Source: GCA-2720975 sp964469565
GTDB lineage: Bacteria; Planctomycetota; UBA1135; GCA-002686595
Direction of reading: 5' to 3'
NCBI GenBank assembly: GCA_964469565.1
Contig: CAYXZD010000004.1
Coordinates: 124,001 to 188,000, forward strand
Length of the DNA stretch: 64,000 nt
A program made the position numbers and the translations under genes. Positions 15,273 to 24,853 of the stretch are shown here, in pieces. Numbering within the stretch: position 1 is the first letter of the stretch; every line of letters starts with the position of its first letter. The notes beneath the pieces were generated by a model that was not told the origin of the DNA, did no database searches, and worked only from the letters and a program-made list of their open reading frames with translations.

Positions 15273-18200
15273 ATGGTCCAATTCTCGCGCCGCTGGTCAG
15301 CTCTAGGTGCCGCGGTACTCCTGTGGGCGAGTGCACATTCAGAAGGCACCAGCACTGGGGATCGAGGAACGGGCAAGGTGCAGTTCGGGCTCGAGATCCA
15401 ACCAATCCTCTCCGAGCATTGCTTTGCGTGCCATGGCCCCGATGCCCATGCACGCAAGGCCAACCTTCGCCTGGACCAGCCTGGGAGTTTTTTGGCTGAC
15501 CGCAGCGAAGGAGCTCTCATTCATCCCGGCCACCCCGAGACAAGTCCACTGTTTCTGCGAATCGTCAGTCCAGACGACGACCGGCGCATGCCGCCCCCAG
15601 ATGCTTTTCATCAACTTGATTCCGATGAGATCGAGCGGTTACGGGCTTGGATTGAGCAAGGGGCTCATTATTCGCCCCACTGGTCCTTCACGGGGCTTAA
15701 CACACCGACGGTTCCAGAGCTTACGGATTTGGGCAGGCACGCACCCACCCACCCCATAGACCGATTCATTGGTGAACCCCTAAGGCGGGCTGGAGTCATT
15801 CCTTCGATTCAGGCCACGGACCGAGTGCTGGTCCGCCGCCTCGCTCACGACCTCACTGGATTGCCCGCCGACCCGGCTAGCCTAGAGGCCGTCGAGCGGG
15901 GCGCCTTGAGTCTCGATGGGTATGTCGAGCAGCTTCTCACTTCCCCCCACTACGGGGAACGCATGGCACAACACTGGCTAGACCTCGTGCGCTATGCCGA
16001 CACGGTCGGTTACCACGGAGACCAGGAATGGCAGATGTGGCCCTACCGCGATCACGTCATCAAGGCGTTCAACGGCAATCAGCCCTTCGACACGTTCACG
16101 ATTGAGCAGATTGCTGGAGACTTGTTGCCCGAACCGAGCATGGCCCAACGCGTCGCCGCTGGTTACAACCGTTTGAACATGATTACGTTTGAGGGGGGCT
16201 CCCAAGCCAAGGAGTTCCTGCTCAAGTATGCGGCGGATCGGGTCCGCAATGTCTCCACCGTGTGGCTGGGTGCGACCATGGGATGTGCGCAGTGCCACGA
16301 TCACAAGTTTGACCCCTATACGATGGGTGATTTCTATCGACTGTCGGCTTTCTTTGCCGACATCGACGAGGTTGGGGTGTTCCAGGATTACCAAAACCAA
16401 GTCGTGCCCCCTGAAATGAAGGTGGTCTACCCTGAGCAGGAACGGCGGCGGGAGGAGCTCGCCCAAGAACTCAAGCAGGCGAAACGCAGGTTTCTTGGGC
16501 CCCACCCTGAGTTAGATGCCCGTCAAGAGGACTGGGAAGCAGCGCTCCTCTCTCAGGCTCGAAGCGGCATTCTTCAAGCCGCCATTTGGGTCGATGACCA
16601 GCAGTCCAACGGGGGAACAACTCGTGACAACTGGACCTTTGTGGAGGGTAAAGATGGGACTCCGGTTCACTCGGGCTCATACTCCCGGCGGCAGAGAGGT
16701 GAAGCGATTGTGCAGCACTTTTTCCAAGGTGCGGATCGCACCCTCACCATTGGGGAGGGCGATCGGCTCTACGCCTGGCTTTACCTCGACCCGCAGGCTC
16801 CACCCGAACAGGTAATGTTGCAGTTTCACCTGAACGGAAGCTGGGAACACCGAGCCGTCTGGGGCGCCGACCGAATCAGCTTTGGCGGAATCGGTACCGA
16901 TGGAGACCACCGCCGCCACATGGGTGAATTGCCCAAAGCTGGAGAGTGGGTGCGGCTCGAAGTCCCCCATGAACGGGTCGGCCTCGCAGCTGGAGATACC
17001 ATTGACGGGATGGCGTTCACCCAGTTCGGAGGCCTGGCCTACTGGGATGCTGCGGGCGTGTTGTGTTCATTCCCTGACCTCGTTCACAGTCCCTACACCA
17101 CGCAGGTGGCACTCCGAACATCTAGAGCCGATCGTAGCCAGGATCAATCCGATGCACTGCGCACTCGTTTTCGTCGAGAACATGGCGGGCAGGCATCCAA
17201 CTATGAGGGGCTGCAGAAGGCACAGGCTGCTCTGGACTCATTGCAGGACTCCTTGCCGCGCATGCTGGCCACGGTTTCAGTCCAGCCGCGAGACGTGCGA
17301 GTCCTTCCGCGAGGAAACTGGATGGATGAGAGTGGAGACCTTGTCCAACCGAATGTGCCCGCGTTCCTTCGAACTTCCGCTGTGTCCATCCCCAGCACGG
17401 GTGCCACGCGCTTGGACTTGGCCCGCTGGCTTGTCTCCGAGTCCAACCCCCTCGCCGCACGCGCATTTGTCAATCGCATGTGGCAGTTACTCTTTGGGCG
17501 AGGGCTGGCAGCCACCCCTGGCGACCTGGGACACCAGGGCGCTCGGCCCAGCCACCCCGAACTCCTCGATTGGCTAGCCACTCAATTCGTCAACAGCGGT
17601 TGGGATGTCAAGCAACTCGTACGCACCATCGTGAGTTCGGATACCTATCGGCGTAGCTCCGCCTATCGGGCCGACCTGGCGGCGCTGGACCCGCAGGGTG
17701 ACTTGCTGGCGAGCCAACGCCGCTGGCGCAAGGACGCGGAGTTCCTGCGAGATGGCGCCCTCGCTGCCTCCGGGCTCCTCGTCCCCTCCGTCGGAGGTCC
17801 TAGCGTAAAGCCCTATCAACCCAGTGGTCACTGGCGGGAACTCAACTTCCCCAAGCGCGTGTGGCAACAGGGTGCGGGGGAAGATCTCTATCGGCGCAGT
17901 CTCTACACGTTTTGGTCGCGCACGTTCCTGCACCCCGCGCTTGATGCGTTCGACGCACCAAGCCGCGAGGAAGCCTGCGCGGAACGCAATCGTTCGAATA
18001 CACCACAGCAGGCCCTCGTGCTCATGAACGACCCAAGCTTCGTCGAAGCTGCTCGAGTGCTGGCGACGGTCGCTCTCCAAGCGAGCACAACTCCTGAGTC
18101 CACCGTTCAGACCCTATGGCGAAGGATTCTAGCCCGTTCAGCTCGTCCAGCTGAACTCAGGACCGCACTCGCCCTTTTCGACACGGAACGTCAGCGATTC

Positions 18201-18359
18201 TATACGAATCGTCAGAGTGCACACTTACTCGTAAGTCAGGGAAGCATGCCGATACCCGAAGAGGTAGCCGACAGCGAGGATTCAAACATTGAGCTCGCCG
18301 CCTGGACCCAGGTTGCACGACTTGCCCTCAACTTGCACGAAACGGTTACGAGACAATGA
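15273..18359 (+). CDS. Planctomycete cytochrome c protein, DUF1549/DUF1553
   Basis: A 1028-residue exported protein. A signal peptide precedes a PSCyt1 c-type heme site (CFACH, C50/C53/H54, then GPDAHARKANLRLD). DUF1549 follows (HPIDRFI ... DLTGLPAD ... YGERMAQHWLDLVRYADT), with a second CAQCHDHKFDP heme-like motif near residue 345. A beta-sandwich insert (about 430-600, LamG-like) separates it from C-terminal DUF1553 (ARWLVSESNPLAARAFVNRMWQLLFGRGL ... RRSLYTFWSRTF ... NTPQQALVLMNDPSFVEAAR). The family is abundant in Planctomycetes and tied to polysaccharide or other substrate processing, but no activity is proven. The stop overlaps the start of the DUF1501 gene (ATGA at 18356-18359), the usual partner. 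Confidence 0.95.
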   Translation: MVQFSRRWSALGAAVLLWASAHSEGTSTGDRGTGKVQFGLEIQPILSEHCFACHGPDAHARKANLRLDQPGSFLADRSEGALIHPGHPETSPLFLRIVSPDDDRRMPPPDAFHQLDSDEIERLRAWIEQGAHYSPHWSFTGLNTPTVPELTDLGRHAPTHPIDRFIGEPLRRAGVIPSIQATDRVLVRRLAHDLTGLPADPASLEAVERGALSLDGYVEQLLTSPHYGERMAQHWLDLVRYADTVGYHGDQEWQMWPYRDHVIKAFNGNQPFDTFTIEQIAGDLLPEPSMAQRVAAGYNRLNMITFEGGSQAKEFLLKYAADRVRNVSTVWLGATMGCAQCHDHKFDPYTMGDFYRLSAFFADIDEVGVFQDYQNQVVPPEMKVVYPEQERRREELAQELKQAKRRFLGPHPELDARQEDWEAALLSQARSGILQAAIWVDDQQSNGGTTRDNWTFVEGKDGTPVHSGSYSRRQRGEAIVQHFFQGADRTLTIGEGDRLYAWLYLDPQAPPEQVMLQFHLNGSWEHRAVWGADRISFGGIGTDGDHRRHMGELPKAGEWVRLEVPHERVGLAAGDTIDGMAFTQFGGLAYWDAAGVLCSFPDLVHSPYTTQVALRTSRADRSQDQSDALRTRFRREHGGQASNYEGLQKAQAALDSLQDSLPRMLATVSVQPRDVRVLPRGNWMDESGDLVQPNVPAFLRTSAVSIPSTGATRLDLARWLVSESNPLAARAFVNRMWQLLFGRGLAATPGDLGHQGARPSHPELLDWLATQFVNSGWDVKQLVRTIVSSDTYRRSSAYRADLAALDPQGDLLASQRRWRKDAEFLRDGALAASGLLVPSVGGPSVKPYQPSGHWRELNFPKRVWQQGAGEDLYRRSLYTFWSRTFLHPALDAFDAPSREEACAERNRSNTPQQALVLMNDPSFVEAARVLATVALQASTTPESTVQTLWRRILARSARPAELRTALALFDTERQRFYTNRQSAHLLVSQGSMPIPEEVADSEDSNIELAAWTQVARLALNLHETVTRQ

Positions 18360-19786
18360 TGAAGTTCGATCCCACGATCACGCGCAGGGGCTTGCTCAAT
18401 GGAACAGGTGCAGGCGTGCTGGCAGGCGCCCTAGCGCACCTGCTACCCGAGAATGCGTGGGGCACCAGCTTTGCGGACCAAGCCAACGCCCCACGAAACG
18501 GTGTACTCAAGGCTCTGCACCATGCCCCCCGTGCCAAGCGCGTCATTCACCTATGCATGGCAGGAGGTCCCTCTCACCTGGAAACCCTCGACGAGAAGCC
18601 CGAGCTCGCACGGCGCCACGATCAGGCGATGCCCGAGTCATTCACCCGAGGCCAGCAGATTGCTCAGTTGCAAGGATTCGAGCTCAAGTGCTTCGGACCT
18701 CAACACCCCTTTGCCACCTTTGGCCAGTCGGGCCAACGCATGTGCGCCCTCTTTCCCCACATGGGCGCCCAAGCGGACAAGCTCACGATCGTCCGCTCGA
18801 TGCAAACCGATCAGATCAATCACGATCCGGCACACGCCATGATGAACACGGGTTCCGGCCTCTCTGGGCGCCCCAGCATGGGCTCGTGGTCGACCTGGGG
18901 GCTGGGCGTCGACACCGAGGACCTGCCGGGTTACGTGGTTCTCACCTCCGTAGGCAAAGGCGGCCAAAGCCAACCCATCGCTGCCCGCCAGTGGAGTTCC
19001 GGGTTTCTACCCGGCCAACACCAAGGCATCAGCCTCAAGACCGTCGGCGAGCCCGTACACTACGTCGGCAGCCCCGATGGTGCTGGCCTAGCAGGCCAGC
19101 GCCACTTGACGGATGCTCTCGCACACCTCAACAGGGACGAGTTCGAGCGCAACGCCGACCCTGAAATCCTCACAAGGCTTGCGCAGTACGAGCTGGCCTT
19201 CAGGATGCAGACCAGTGTCCCCGATCTAGTCGACTTCTCCACCGAAAGCGAGGGGACCTTTGACTTGTACGGAACACGCGGAGGGGATGGATCTTACGCC
19301 GCCAACTGTTTGCTCGCGCGACGATTGATTGAACGCGGCGTCCGATTCGTTCAGCTCTATCATCGAGCGTGGGATCACCACAACGCGGTCAAAAGCAGTA
19401 TGGAAATCACGGCCAAAGAAGTGGACCAGGCAACTGGGGCATTGCTGGCCGACTTGGAGAGGCGGGGACTCCTTGAAGACACTCTCGTCATCTGGGGCGG
19501 GGAGTTCGGGCGCACCCCCATGGGTCAGGGATCAGGCCGAGACCACCACATCCGAGGGTTTTCCATGTGGCTCGCGGGGGGAGGGATCCGGGGAGGTCAC
19601 GCCTATGGCGCCACTGACGAACTGGGCTATGCGGCTGTGGTGGACCCGGTGCATGTCAATGATCTACACGCCACTGTGCTGCACCTGCTAGGGATCGACC
19701 ACGAACGGCTGACGTTTCGAGCTGAGGGTCGGGACTACCGGCTGACCGACCTGGCAGGACGTGTCATCACCGACTGGTTGGCGTGA
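18356..19786 (+). CDS. DUF1501 family exported protein
   Basis: A 476-residue protein with a Tat-like signal (TRRGLLNGTGAGVLAGALAHL). Its alkaline-phosphatase-like fold has family motifs HLCMAGGPSHLETLDEKPEL, MCALFPHMG, RGVRFVQLYHRAWDHH, VIWGGEFGRTPM and GRDHHIRGFSMWLAGGGI (runs of conserved D/H around the metal sites). Most family members have no proven reaction. They are almost always encoded after a DUF1549/DUF1553 protein, as here, with ATGA coupling, which suggests that the two act together in the periplasm. Confidence 0.95.
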   Translation: MMKFDPTITRRGLLNGTGAGVLAGALAHLLPENAWGTSFADQANAPRNGVLKALHHAPRAKRVIHLCMAGGPSHLETLDEKPELARRHDQAMPESFTRGQQIAQLQGFELKCFGPQHPFATFGQSGQRMCALFPHMGAQADKLTIVRSMQTDQINHDPAHAMMNTGSGLSGRPSMGSWSTWGLGVDTEDLPGYVVLTSVGKGGQSQPIAARQWSSGFLPGQHQGISLKTVGEPVHYVGSPDGAGLAGQRHLTDALAHLNRDEFERNADPEILTRLAQYELAFRMQTSVPDLVDFSTESEGTFDLYGTRGGDGSYAANCLLARRLIERGVRFVQLYHRAWDHHNAVKSSMEITAKEVDQATGALLADLERRGLLEDTLVIWGGEFGRTPMGQGSGRDHHIRGFSMWLAGGGIRGGHAYGATDELGYAAVVDPVHVNDLHATVLHLLGIDHERLTFRAEGRDYRLTDLAGRVITDWLA

Positions 19787-19841
19787 TCAGCAAAGTCTGG
19801 CCAAGGGCCCCTCTTGAACCCGCTGAAGGTATCCTGTGTTG

Positions 19842-20684
19842 ATGCACTCGCCGCCCCCACCTAGAGCTACGATTCAAGAGTGGTGCCACACATGGATCAC
19901 CAGCACGGAAGCGAGTGTGAAGCTCAACCCTCCAGCACCCCCTGACCCCAACCTCAGTGCCTCTTGGGAGTCGGCCGCACCCGTTCGTCGCACCAAGCGA
20001 CCGGGGCGACCTGCCAACTGGCGAGTGCTCAAGCGCAGCCAACGCAGCCCCAACAACCTAGCCGACCCTCAAGTCCGTGCACGGCTCGTTCACACGTTCA
20101 TGCACCACGAGCTCCAAGCCGCCGAGCTGTTCGCATGGGCCATCCTGGCGTTTCCCGACACCCCAGAGGAGTTTCGTGCAGGACTCATGCGGCTGTGCCT
20201 CGAAGAGTTGGATCACATGCAGATGTACATTCAACACATCGCATCTCTCGATGCCTGTCCCGGCGACTTCCCTGTGAGGGATTGGTTTTGGGAACGAGTC
20301 GCTTCTTGCGAGAACGAGCTCGCCTTCGTAGCCCTCCAGGGCCTGGGGCTGGAGGGTGCAAACCTCGATCACTGCAAGCGATTTGCGGAGAGGTTCCGGT
20401 CCGTAGGTGACGAAGCCGGGGCCAGCATCATCGAGCAGATTGGCCGGGACGAGATTGCCCATGTGGCCTTTGGGCTCAAGTGGTTTGAGTATTTCAGCAA
20501 CGATAGCTTGGACTACGACCGGTGGAGCGCAGCGCTCCCGGCACCCTTGACGCCAGCGCTCATGCGTGGACCCCGACTCCACTGGGGAGCGCGGACAGAA
20601 GCTGGCATGGGCCCCACCTTTCTCAAGCGACTCACCCACGCCGGCCCCACCACTCAACCGGCCCCTGCCCGCGACCCCGCATGA
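19842..20684 (+). CDS. DUF455 ferritin-like protein
   Basis: A 280-residue protein. Ferritin-like di-iron motifs are HHELQAAELFAWAILAFPD (E and H of helices 1-2), CLEELDHMQMY (E-x-x-H), ELAFVALQGLGLEGANLDH and IGRDEIAHVAFGLKWFEYF (second E-x-x-H). This pattern matches DUF455, a family related to the tRNA hydroxylase MiaE; the substrate of DUF455 is not known to me. The ATG at 19842 is the second in-frame ATG, and 19836 is also possible. The stop overlaps the start of an ATP-grasp gene (ATGA at 20681-20684), implying a shared function, perhaps oxidation of something the ligase makes. Confidence 0.88.
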   Translation: MHSPPPPRATIQEWCHTWITSTEASVKLNPPAPPDPNLSASWESAAPVRRTKRPGRPANWRVLKRSQRSPNNLADPQVRARLVHTFMHHELQAAELFAWAILAFPDTPEEFRAGLMRLCLEELDHMQMYIQHIASLDACPGDFPVRDWFWERVASCENELAFVALQGLGLEGANLDHCKRFAERFRSVGDEAGASIIEQIGRDEIAHVAFGLKWFEYFSNDSLDYDRWSAALPAPLTPALMRGPRLHWGARTEAGMGPTFLKRLTHAGPTTQPAPARDPA

Positions 20685-21604
20685 GTTCCTCTCCGCTTTG
20701 CTGGGTTCTCAATCTCGACGCCGAGAACGAACTGGAGACCCGTGGGTCTTACACCCCCTCGGCCCACATGCTGGAGATCACCGCCCGACAACGCAATCCC
20801 TTGCTGGGGACACTGCTGCAGGAGGGTGATGTTCTGCTGACGGAAGAAAACGTCGATTTCTACATTGCCAGCGGAGCCCTGCGGGGCTGGCCGGGGATTG
20901 CTTGGTGCCCGACCCCACGAGCGTTGGCCCAGTTATCTGCTGTGGGTGCAGTCGTCGATGACACTCTGGCACCTAGCCGCTCCATCCTACGCAAAGTCAA
21001 CGCGCGACCCTTCCTGCAGAACGTGCGGCCGCCCTTGATCGAGAACGCCTTCCAAAAAACTACGGCCACGCATTTAGATGACGCTCTCGCCCAGGTCAGC
21101 CTACCTGCACGGTTGGGCTGGCTTGTCCGGCGTAGCTTTGGAGCCGCAGGTAGAGGTCGCAGGCGCATTGCCTCGGGGAAGCCCGGCAGTGCAGATCTCG
21201 CTTGGCTTGAAGCGAGCCTGCGCAGCGGACCCCTCACCATTGAGCCCTTCGTTGAGGTAACTCGCGAGTTTACCCGTTCCGGATGGATCAGCCCGCAAGG
21301 CCAGGTCTCAGTTGCACCACCTTGTTTCCAAGAAACGACGCCCGCTGGCGCATGGACGAAGACGACAGCGGCCCGCTCAGGTGAGATGGGAGACCGGCAA
21401 GATTACCGGCTTGCCCAGGCCGTGGTTGAAGTTGGACAAGCACTGAGCGCTGCCGGCTATTACGGACCCTATGGAATTGATGCCTTTGCCTACCGTAACC
21501 CACAGGGCACCGATGAAATCCTCAACCCGGTTTCCGAAATCAATGCCCGCTTCACCATGGACTGGTCCCTCGGCATGGGGACGCGCCAGCCTCACCGCCG
21601 CTGA
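20681..21604 (+). CDS. ATP-grasp family protein coupled to DUF455
   Basis: A 307-residue protein. An ATP-grasp core is suggested by WLVRRSFGAAGRGRRRI (nucleotide loop), LTIEPFVEVTREFTRSGWI (nucleotide-binding E and strand), YYGPYGIDAFAY and the Mg-binding ending NPVSEINARFTMDW (E and N retained). The N-terminal 110 residues act as the pre-grasp domain (CWVLNLDAENELE). The start at 20681 is chosen for the 4-nt overlap with DUF455; the frame is open upstream but runs through the other gene. It probably forms an amide or ester bond on an unknown substrate. Its stop region overlaps the convergent lipoprotein gene by 13 nt. Confidence 0.82.
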   Translation: MSSSPLCWVLNLDAENELETRGSYTPSAHMLEITARQRNPLLGTLLQEGDVLLTEENVDFYIASGALRGWPGIAWCPTPRALAQLSAVGAVVDDTLAPSRSILRKVNARPFLQNVRPPLIENAFQKTTATHLDDALAQVSLPARLGWLVRRSFGAAGRGRRRIASGKPGSADLAWLEASLRSGPLTIEPFVEVTREFTRSGWISPQGQVSVAPPCFQETTPAGAWTKTTAARSGEMGDRQDYRLAQAVVEVGQALSAAGYYGPYGIDAFAYRNPQGTDEILNPVSEINARFTMDWSLGMGTRQPHRR

Positions 21605-22032
21605 TACCGCCGGCCGTCCACTTCGATCCTGAGCTTGCCGTCCACCCACCCTAGGGGCAGGCTGAGCTCCGCCTCACCCACAGGACCGGGATCGAGGTCG
21701 GAAAGCTCAAGGCGATGAAGAGTGACACTCCAACGGCCTCGAAGGAGATAGGGGTCCGCCTCTTGTGGAACGTGTAGGTCGCACTGGGCTTGGAAGGTGC
21801 CGTCCTCTTCGAACTGCCACCACAAGCTGTCATCTCCCGTTGCGACGATTCGTTGACCGCTGAGGAAAGCGTGAACCTGCTGCTTGGATCGCAGGGGCAC
21901 TGGACCAGGGGCCGGGGTGCGCTGGCTACACGCCCCGATCCCGATGCAGGCTAGGGCACCCAGCAGACGAACCTTCAGTTGGATTCTAGCGGCGCACAAG
22001 GGTGCTGCCGTGCTCGTCCACAGGCTCACCAT
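21592..22032 (-). CDS. small lipoprotein of unknown function
   Basis: Up to 146 residues. A lipoprotein signal (VRLLGALACIGIGACSQ, lipobox cysteine near residue 35) is followed by a beta-rich domain of about 100 residues (WWQFEEDGTFQAQC, LLRGRWSVTLHRLELSDL) that resembles small lipocalin-like domains. The start is uncertain: the ATG at 22032 makes a 47-nt overlap with the upstream lipoprotein gene, while non-ATG starts nearer 21990 would remove most of it. It is probably co-transcribed with that gene. No function can be assigned. Confidence 0.7.
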   Translation of the reverse strand: MVSLWTSTAAPLCAARIQLKVRLLGALACIGIGACSQRTPAPGPVPLRSKQQVHAFLSGQRIVATGDDSLWWQFEEDGTFQAQCDLHVPQEADPYLLRGRWSVTLHRLELSDLDPGPVGEAELSLPLGWVDGKLRIEVDGRRYQRR

Positions 22033-22495
22033 CGCTGTAGAAAGACCAAGCCTGGGTCATGGCATCCGGACCCGTAAAATGAAAGCGAGCGCTGTGCATG
22101 TGATCTTCCTGTAGGGATCCAAGATTCCCGTCCCCATCAAGCTCGAAGTACAGATCCGCGGTCTCCGTTGGGCGGCTTACCATGCGCGGGCGATTACCTA
22201 GGGCGCAGTAGTGCACCAGCTTGAGCTCGCCGCCCTCGATGAAGTAGACCGTTGCCATCTGATGGGGCTGGCCGGGAAATTCAGTCTCCAAGACCGCGTG
22301 ACCCATGGCCATGGTCTCATAAATCAAGACCGGCTCGGGTTCGGAATCATCAGCGGTATACCACTTGCCTTCTAGGTTGGCGAGCAGTGCCAACTGTTGC
22401 TCGGCGAGGGCAGTGCTCTCAGGGGTCACGACGGCTTTGGAAGTCGAAGCACAACTGGCTAGGAACAGAACGGGGAGAATCAGGGTGCGCATCAT
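21986..22495 (-). CDS. lipocalin-like lipoprotein of unknown function
   Basis: A 169-residue protein with a lipoprotein signal (RTLILPVLFLASCAS, lipobox cysteine C15) and a single beta-rich domain (LANLEGKWYTADDSEPEP, VLIYETMAMGHAVLETEF, MATVYFIEGGELKLVHYCALGNRPRM, HSARFHFTGPDAMTQAWSFY). Layout and length resemble DUF1579/lipocalin-like heavy-atom-binding domains, which estimate no reaction by themselves. An ATG one codon later (22492) is equally possible. It sits between a lipoprotein gene downstream and a large TPR gene upstream, all on the minus strand, so the three may be one transcript. Confidence 0.82.
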   Translation of the reverse strand: MMRTLILPVLFLASCASTSKAVVTPESTALAEQQLALLANLEGKWYTADDSEPEPVLIYETMAMGHAVLETEFPGQPHQMATVYFIEGGELKLVHYCALGNRPRMVSRPTETADLYFELDGDGNLGSLQEDHMHSARFHFTGPDAMTQAWSFYSDGEPVDEHGSTLVRR

Positions 22496-22509
22496 GTGGA
22501 GTCGATGGG

Positions 22510-24753
22510 TTACTTGGGGGGGATTCGTCTGGAGCGCCGCATGCGTCGAGCATCCTGGCTCGGCAAGCCTCCTCGCTCGTTTTCAGGGAGCAGAAGCCAC
22601 TCGGGTTCAAGACTATCGAGGGCTTCCCTGACCTGTTGAGCAAGATCGGGTTGTTCAGTGGATTTGAAATGAGCGAGGAGCATTTTTGCCGTGCCCACCG
22701 CAGAGATACCAAGACCATCGAGACTCGCGGATGCCTCCCGACGACGGTCGAAAGATGCCAGTAGCAGTTGCAAGGCGGCCATGGACTCGCCCCGCTCCAT
22801 CGCCATGCGACTGCGGCCCGCCAATGCCACAGCAATGTAGTGGTCACAGGTCTCACGGCTCGTGGGGTTTTGAGCTGATGCAGCTTCGTAATGGGCGATG
22901 GCCCGCTTATAGGCCTGACCAGCGGCACCCCGTGTTCCGATTCGACGATGCTGCTCGGCTGCGACAAGGGATGCATAACCCGCATACCATTGCAAGTGCT
23001 CGGAAGCATCGGTGGCGGCAAGCATGCTGTCGTATCGAGCTTCAAGGCCGTCAAAAGCGCCCACGCCCCCTTCGCTGAGAACCCGGGTTCGTAACCGTGC
23101 GTGCAAGCCCCAATCCGCTGGAAAGCGCGAGAGCCCATCATTCAAAACTCGGCCGGCATGGGAGCCCGCTCCAATGGCCACGAGGAAATCGTAGTAGCGA
23201 ACAGCCTGGTCAGGACGTCCGAGTGGATGCATCGCTAAGAGTGCATGGGCACTGTGAAGATCCGTCAGCCACTCTCTGGGCCAATCAATCTTGTCCCGAT
23301 AGGCATTCGCAATGGATCGCTGCCGTGCGGCGGCAAAGGCATCGAGTACGACCATGGCACTCCATGTACTCGCGTCGGCAGGCATGGAACGAATCGCAAT
23401 GGCTGCCCGCTCTTGGGATTTGGCGCGGTGGCCCAGCTCATGATCAGCTGCAGCGATGATGCTGTGAATCTGCCAATTGTCAGCCCCCAGTGACTCCGCC
23501 TTCTGCGCGCTGCGGCTGGCATCGAGGAGTAACAATCGCCTGAATCGCGGTTCTTGTTCCTCCTCCACCGCAAGCTTGAGATAGGACTCGGCAAGGTCCA
23601 AGAGTGCCTGCACATCATTGGGAGCAGCGGCTGCTTTGTCGGCCTTGGTCTGCAGGCTGTGGGCCAGGTCCACTCGACCTGTGCTGTCCACTCGGTACTC
23701 GGCCTGCGACAGGGCGGCGCTCCACAGGCTTGCATCAAGGACCTTCGACCTCTCGCCCAAGCCGCGATGCACACGGGCCAGGGTGCGAGCTTTTTCAGAC
23801 TCTCCCGCCAGTTGATCGAGGGCGTCAATCAGGGGAGCCCGCTGTTCCGGGTCATCCATCACGTTGAGCGCATCCCCCAGAAGACCCACGGCCGTGGAGG
23901 GGGCCCCCTCCGACAGGTTTTCCCAGGCTGTCTGCCTCAGATCCTGCTCATCACCAAACAGGGCAAGGCGCAGAAGTTCATGCTGCGGAACCTGGGGATT
24001 GGCAATCGCCGCCTCCAGGATCGCCTGCTTCTGTTCTCGGGTCCCTTCGCGGTAGGCGCGTTCTACAAACTGACGATCAGCCACATCGGGGCTCGCGGTC
24101 AGCGCAGGAGCTTGGGCAAGGCTTCGGTCAGGCAGGGGTTGGTCGGGTGGATCGCCGTGCCCGGTTGCGATGGCATGGAACACGCTCTTGGTGTCGAACG
24201 CATAATAAATGTCATACACCTCCTCGCTGCTCACTTCCCCCGCTTCAAGTTCGGCAGCCCGGCCGAGAGCAATGTGCCGAGGTGAGATGCGCTTTCCTTC
24301 GAAGTACTTCTCGTACAAGATCGGTTCAATGGCGATGTGTTCGCCACAGGTAACTGTTCCGAATCGCGGGCAGGGGATGCGGTGGCCGTGTTCATCGTAA
24401 TCACGCGGTGTATGGCGGTAAGTGGACGCAATGACACACACATAGGGTTCGTAGAGGTCCGCCGCTTGCTTCTGTCGGTAGCGCACGCCTGCATAGTGCT
24501 CACTCGCAATCTCACCGTCCATGTTCACGCACACGAGCACCCGCTTGCCCGTCGCCTCGGAGACCTTCCACGCATCTTCGAAGGAACGCTGCCAGGTAAT
24601 CAAACAAGGGCTGGCCCACTCGGCTGCGGTGGGAGCCCGCCACATTTCCTCCCGAGTGAGCGTGCCCTCATCGTCCCCCGGTGTTGGAACATCTTGAGCC
24701 TGCAGCAAGGGACTCACTAGACATGCGAGTGCCAACGGAAGAAAGGTCACCAT
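22510..24753 (-). CDS. exported thioredoxin-fold plus TPR protein
   Basis: A 747-residue protein from the ATG at 24753, which begins a signal peptide (MVTFLPLALACLVSPLLQAQD); the longer frame to 24837 lacks one. Residues about 45-170 look like a thioredoxin-like domain (SFEDAWKVSEATGKRVLVCVNMDGEIASEHYAG ... DLYEPYVCVIAS), with CVNMDG in place of a CxxC motif, so redox activity is doubtful. A middle helical region contains HEAT-like repeats (QHELLRLALFGDEQDLRQTAWENL), and the C-terminal half is TPR-like (DVQALLDLAESYLKLAVEEE, RRIGTRGAAGQAYKRAIAHYEAAS). It is likely periplasmic and its substrate is unknown. Confidence 0.85.
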   Translation of the reverse strand: MVTFLPLALACLVSPLLQAQDVPTPGDDEGTLTREEMWRAPTAAEWASPCLITWQRSFEDAWKVSEATGKRVLVCVNMDGEIASEHYAGVRYRQKQAADLYEPYVCVIASTYRHTPRDYDEHGHRIPCPRFGTVTCGEHIAIEPILYEKYFEGKRISPRHIALGRAAELEAGEVSSEEVYDIYYAFDTKSVFHAIATGHGDPPDQPLPDRSLAQAPALTASPDVADRQFVERAYREGTREQKQAILEAAIANPQVPQHELLRLALFGDEQDLRQTAWENLSEGAPSTAVGLLGDALNVMDDPEQRAPLIDALDQLAGESEKARTLARVHRGLGERSKVLDASLWSAALSQAEYRVDSTGRVDLAHSLQTKADKAAAAPNDVQALLDLAESYLKLAVEEEQEPRFRRLLLLDASRSAQKAESLGADNWQIHSIIAAADHELGHRAKSQERAAIAIRSMPADASTWSAMVVLDAFAAARQRSIANAYRDKIDWPREWLTDLHSAHALLAMHPLGRPDQAVRYYDFLVAIGAGSHAGRVLNDGLSRFPADWGLHARLRTRVLSEGGVGAFDGLEARYDSMLAATDASEHLQWYAGYASLVAAEQHRRIGTRGAAGQAYKRAIAHYEAASAQNPTSRETCDHYIAVALAGRSRMAMERGESMAALQLLLASFDRRREASASLDGLGISAVGTAKMLLAHFKSTEQPDLAQQVREALDSLEPEWLLLPENERGGLPSQDARRMRRSRRIPPK

Positions 24754-24853
24754 AGACGGCGATGATAGCACAGGCCAAGGTAGGCCGTCAGACCCGTCTC
24801 TGAACACTAACAGTACAACGGCCCCGGTGGGGCCCACAGAGAAAGAAGCGCGA

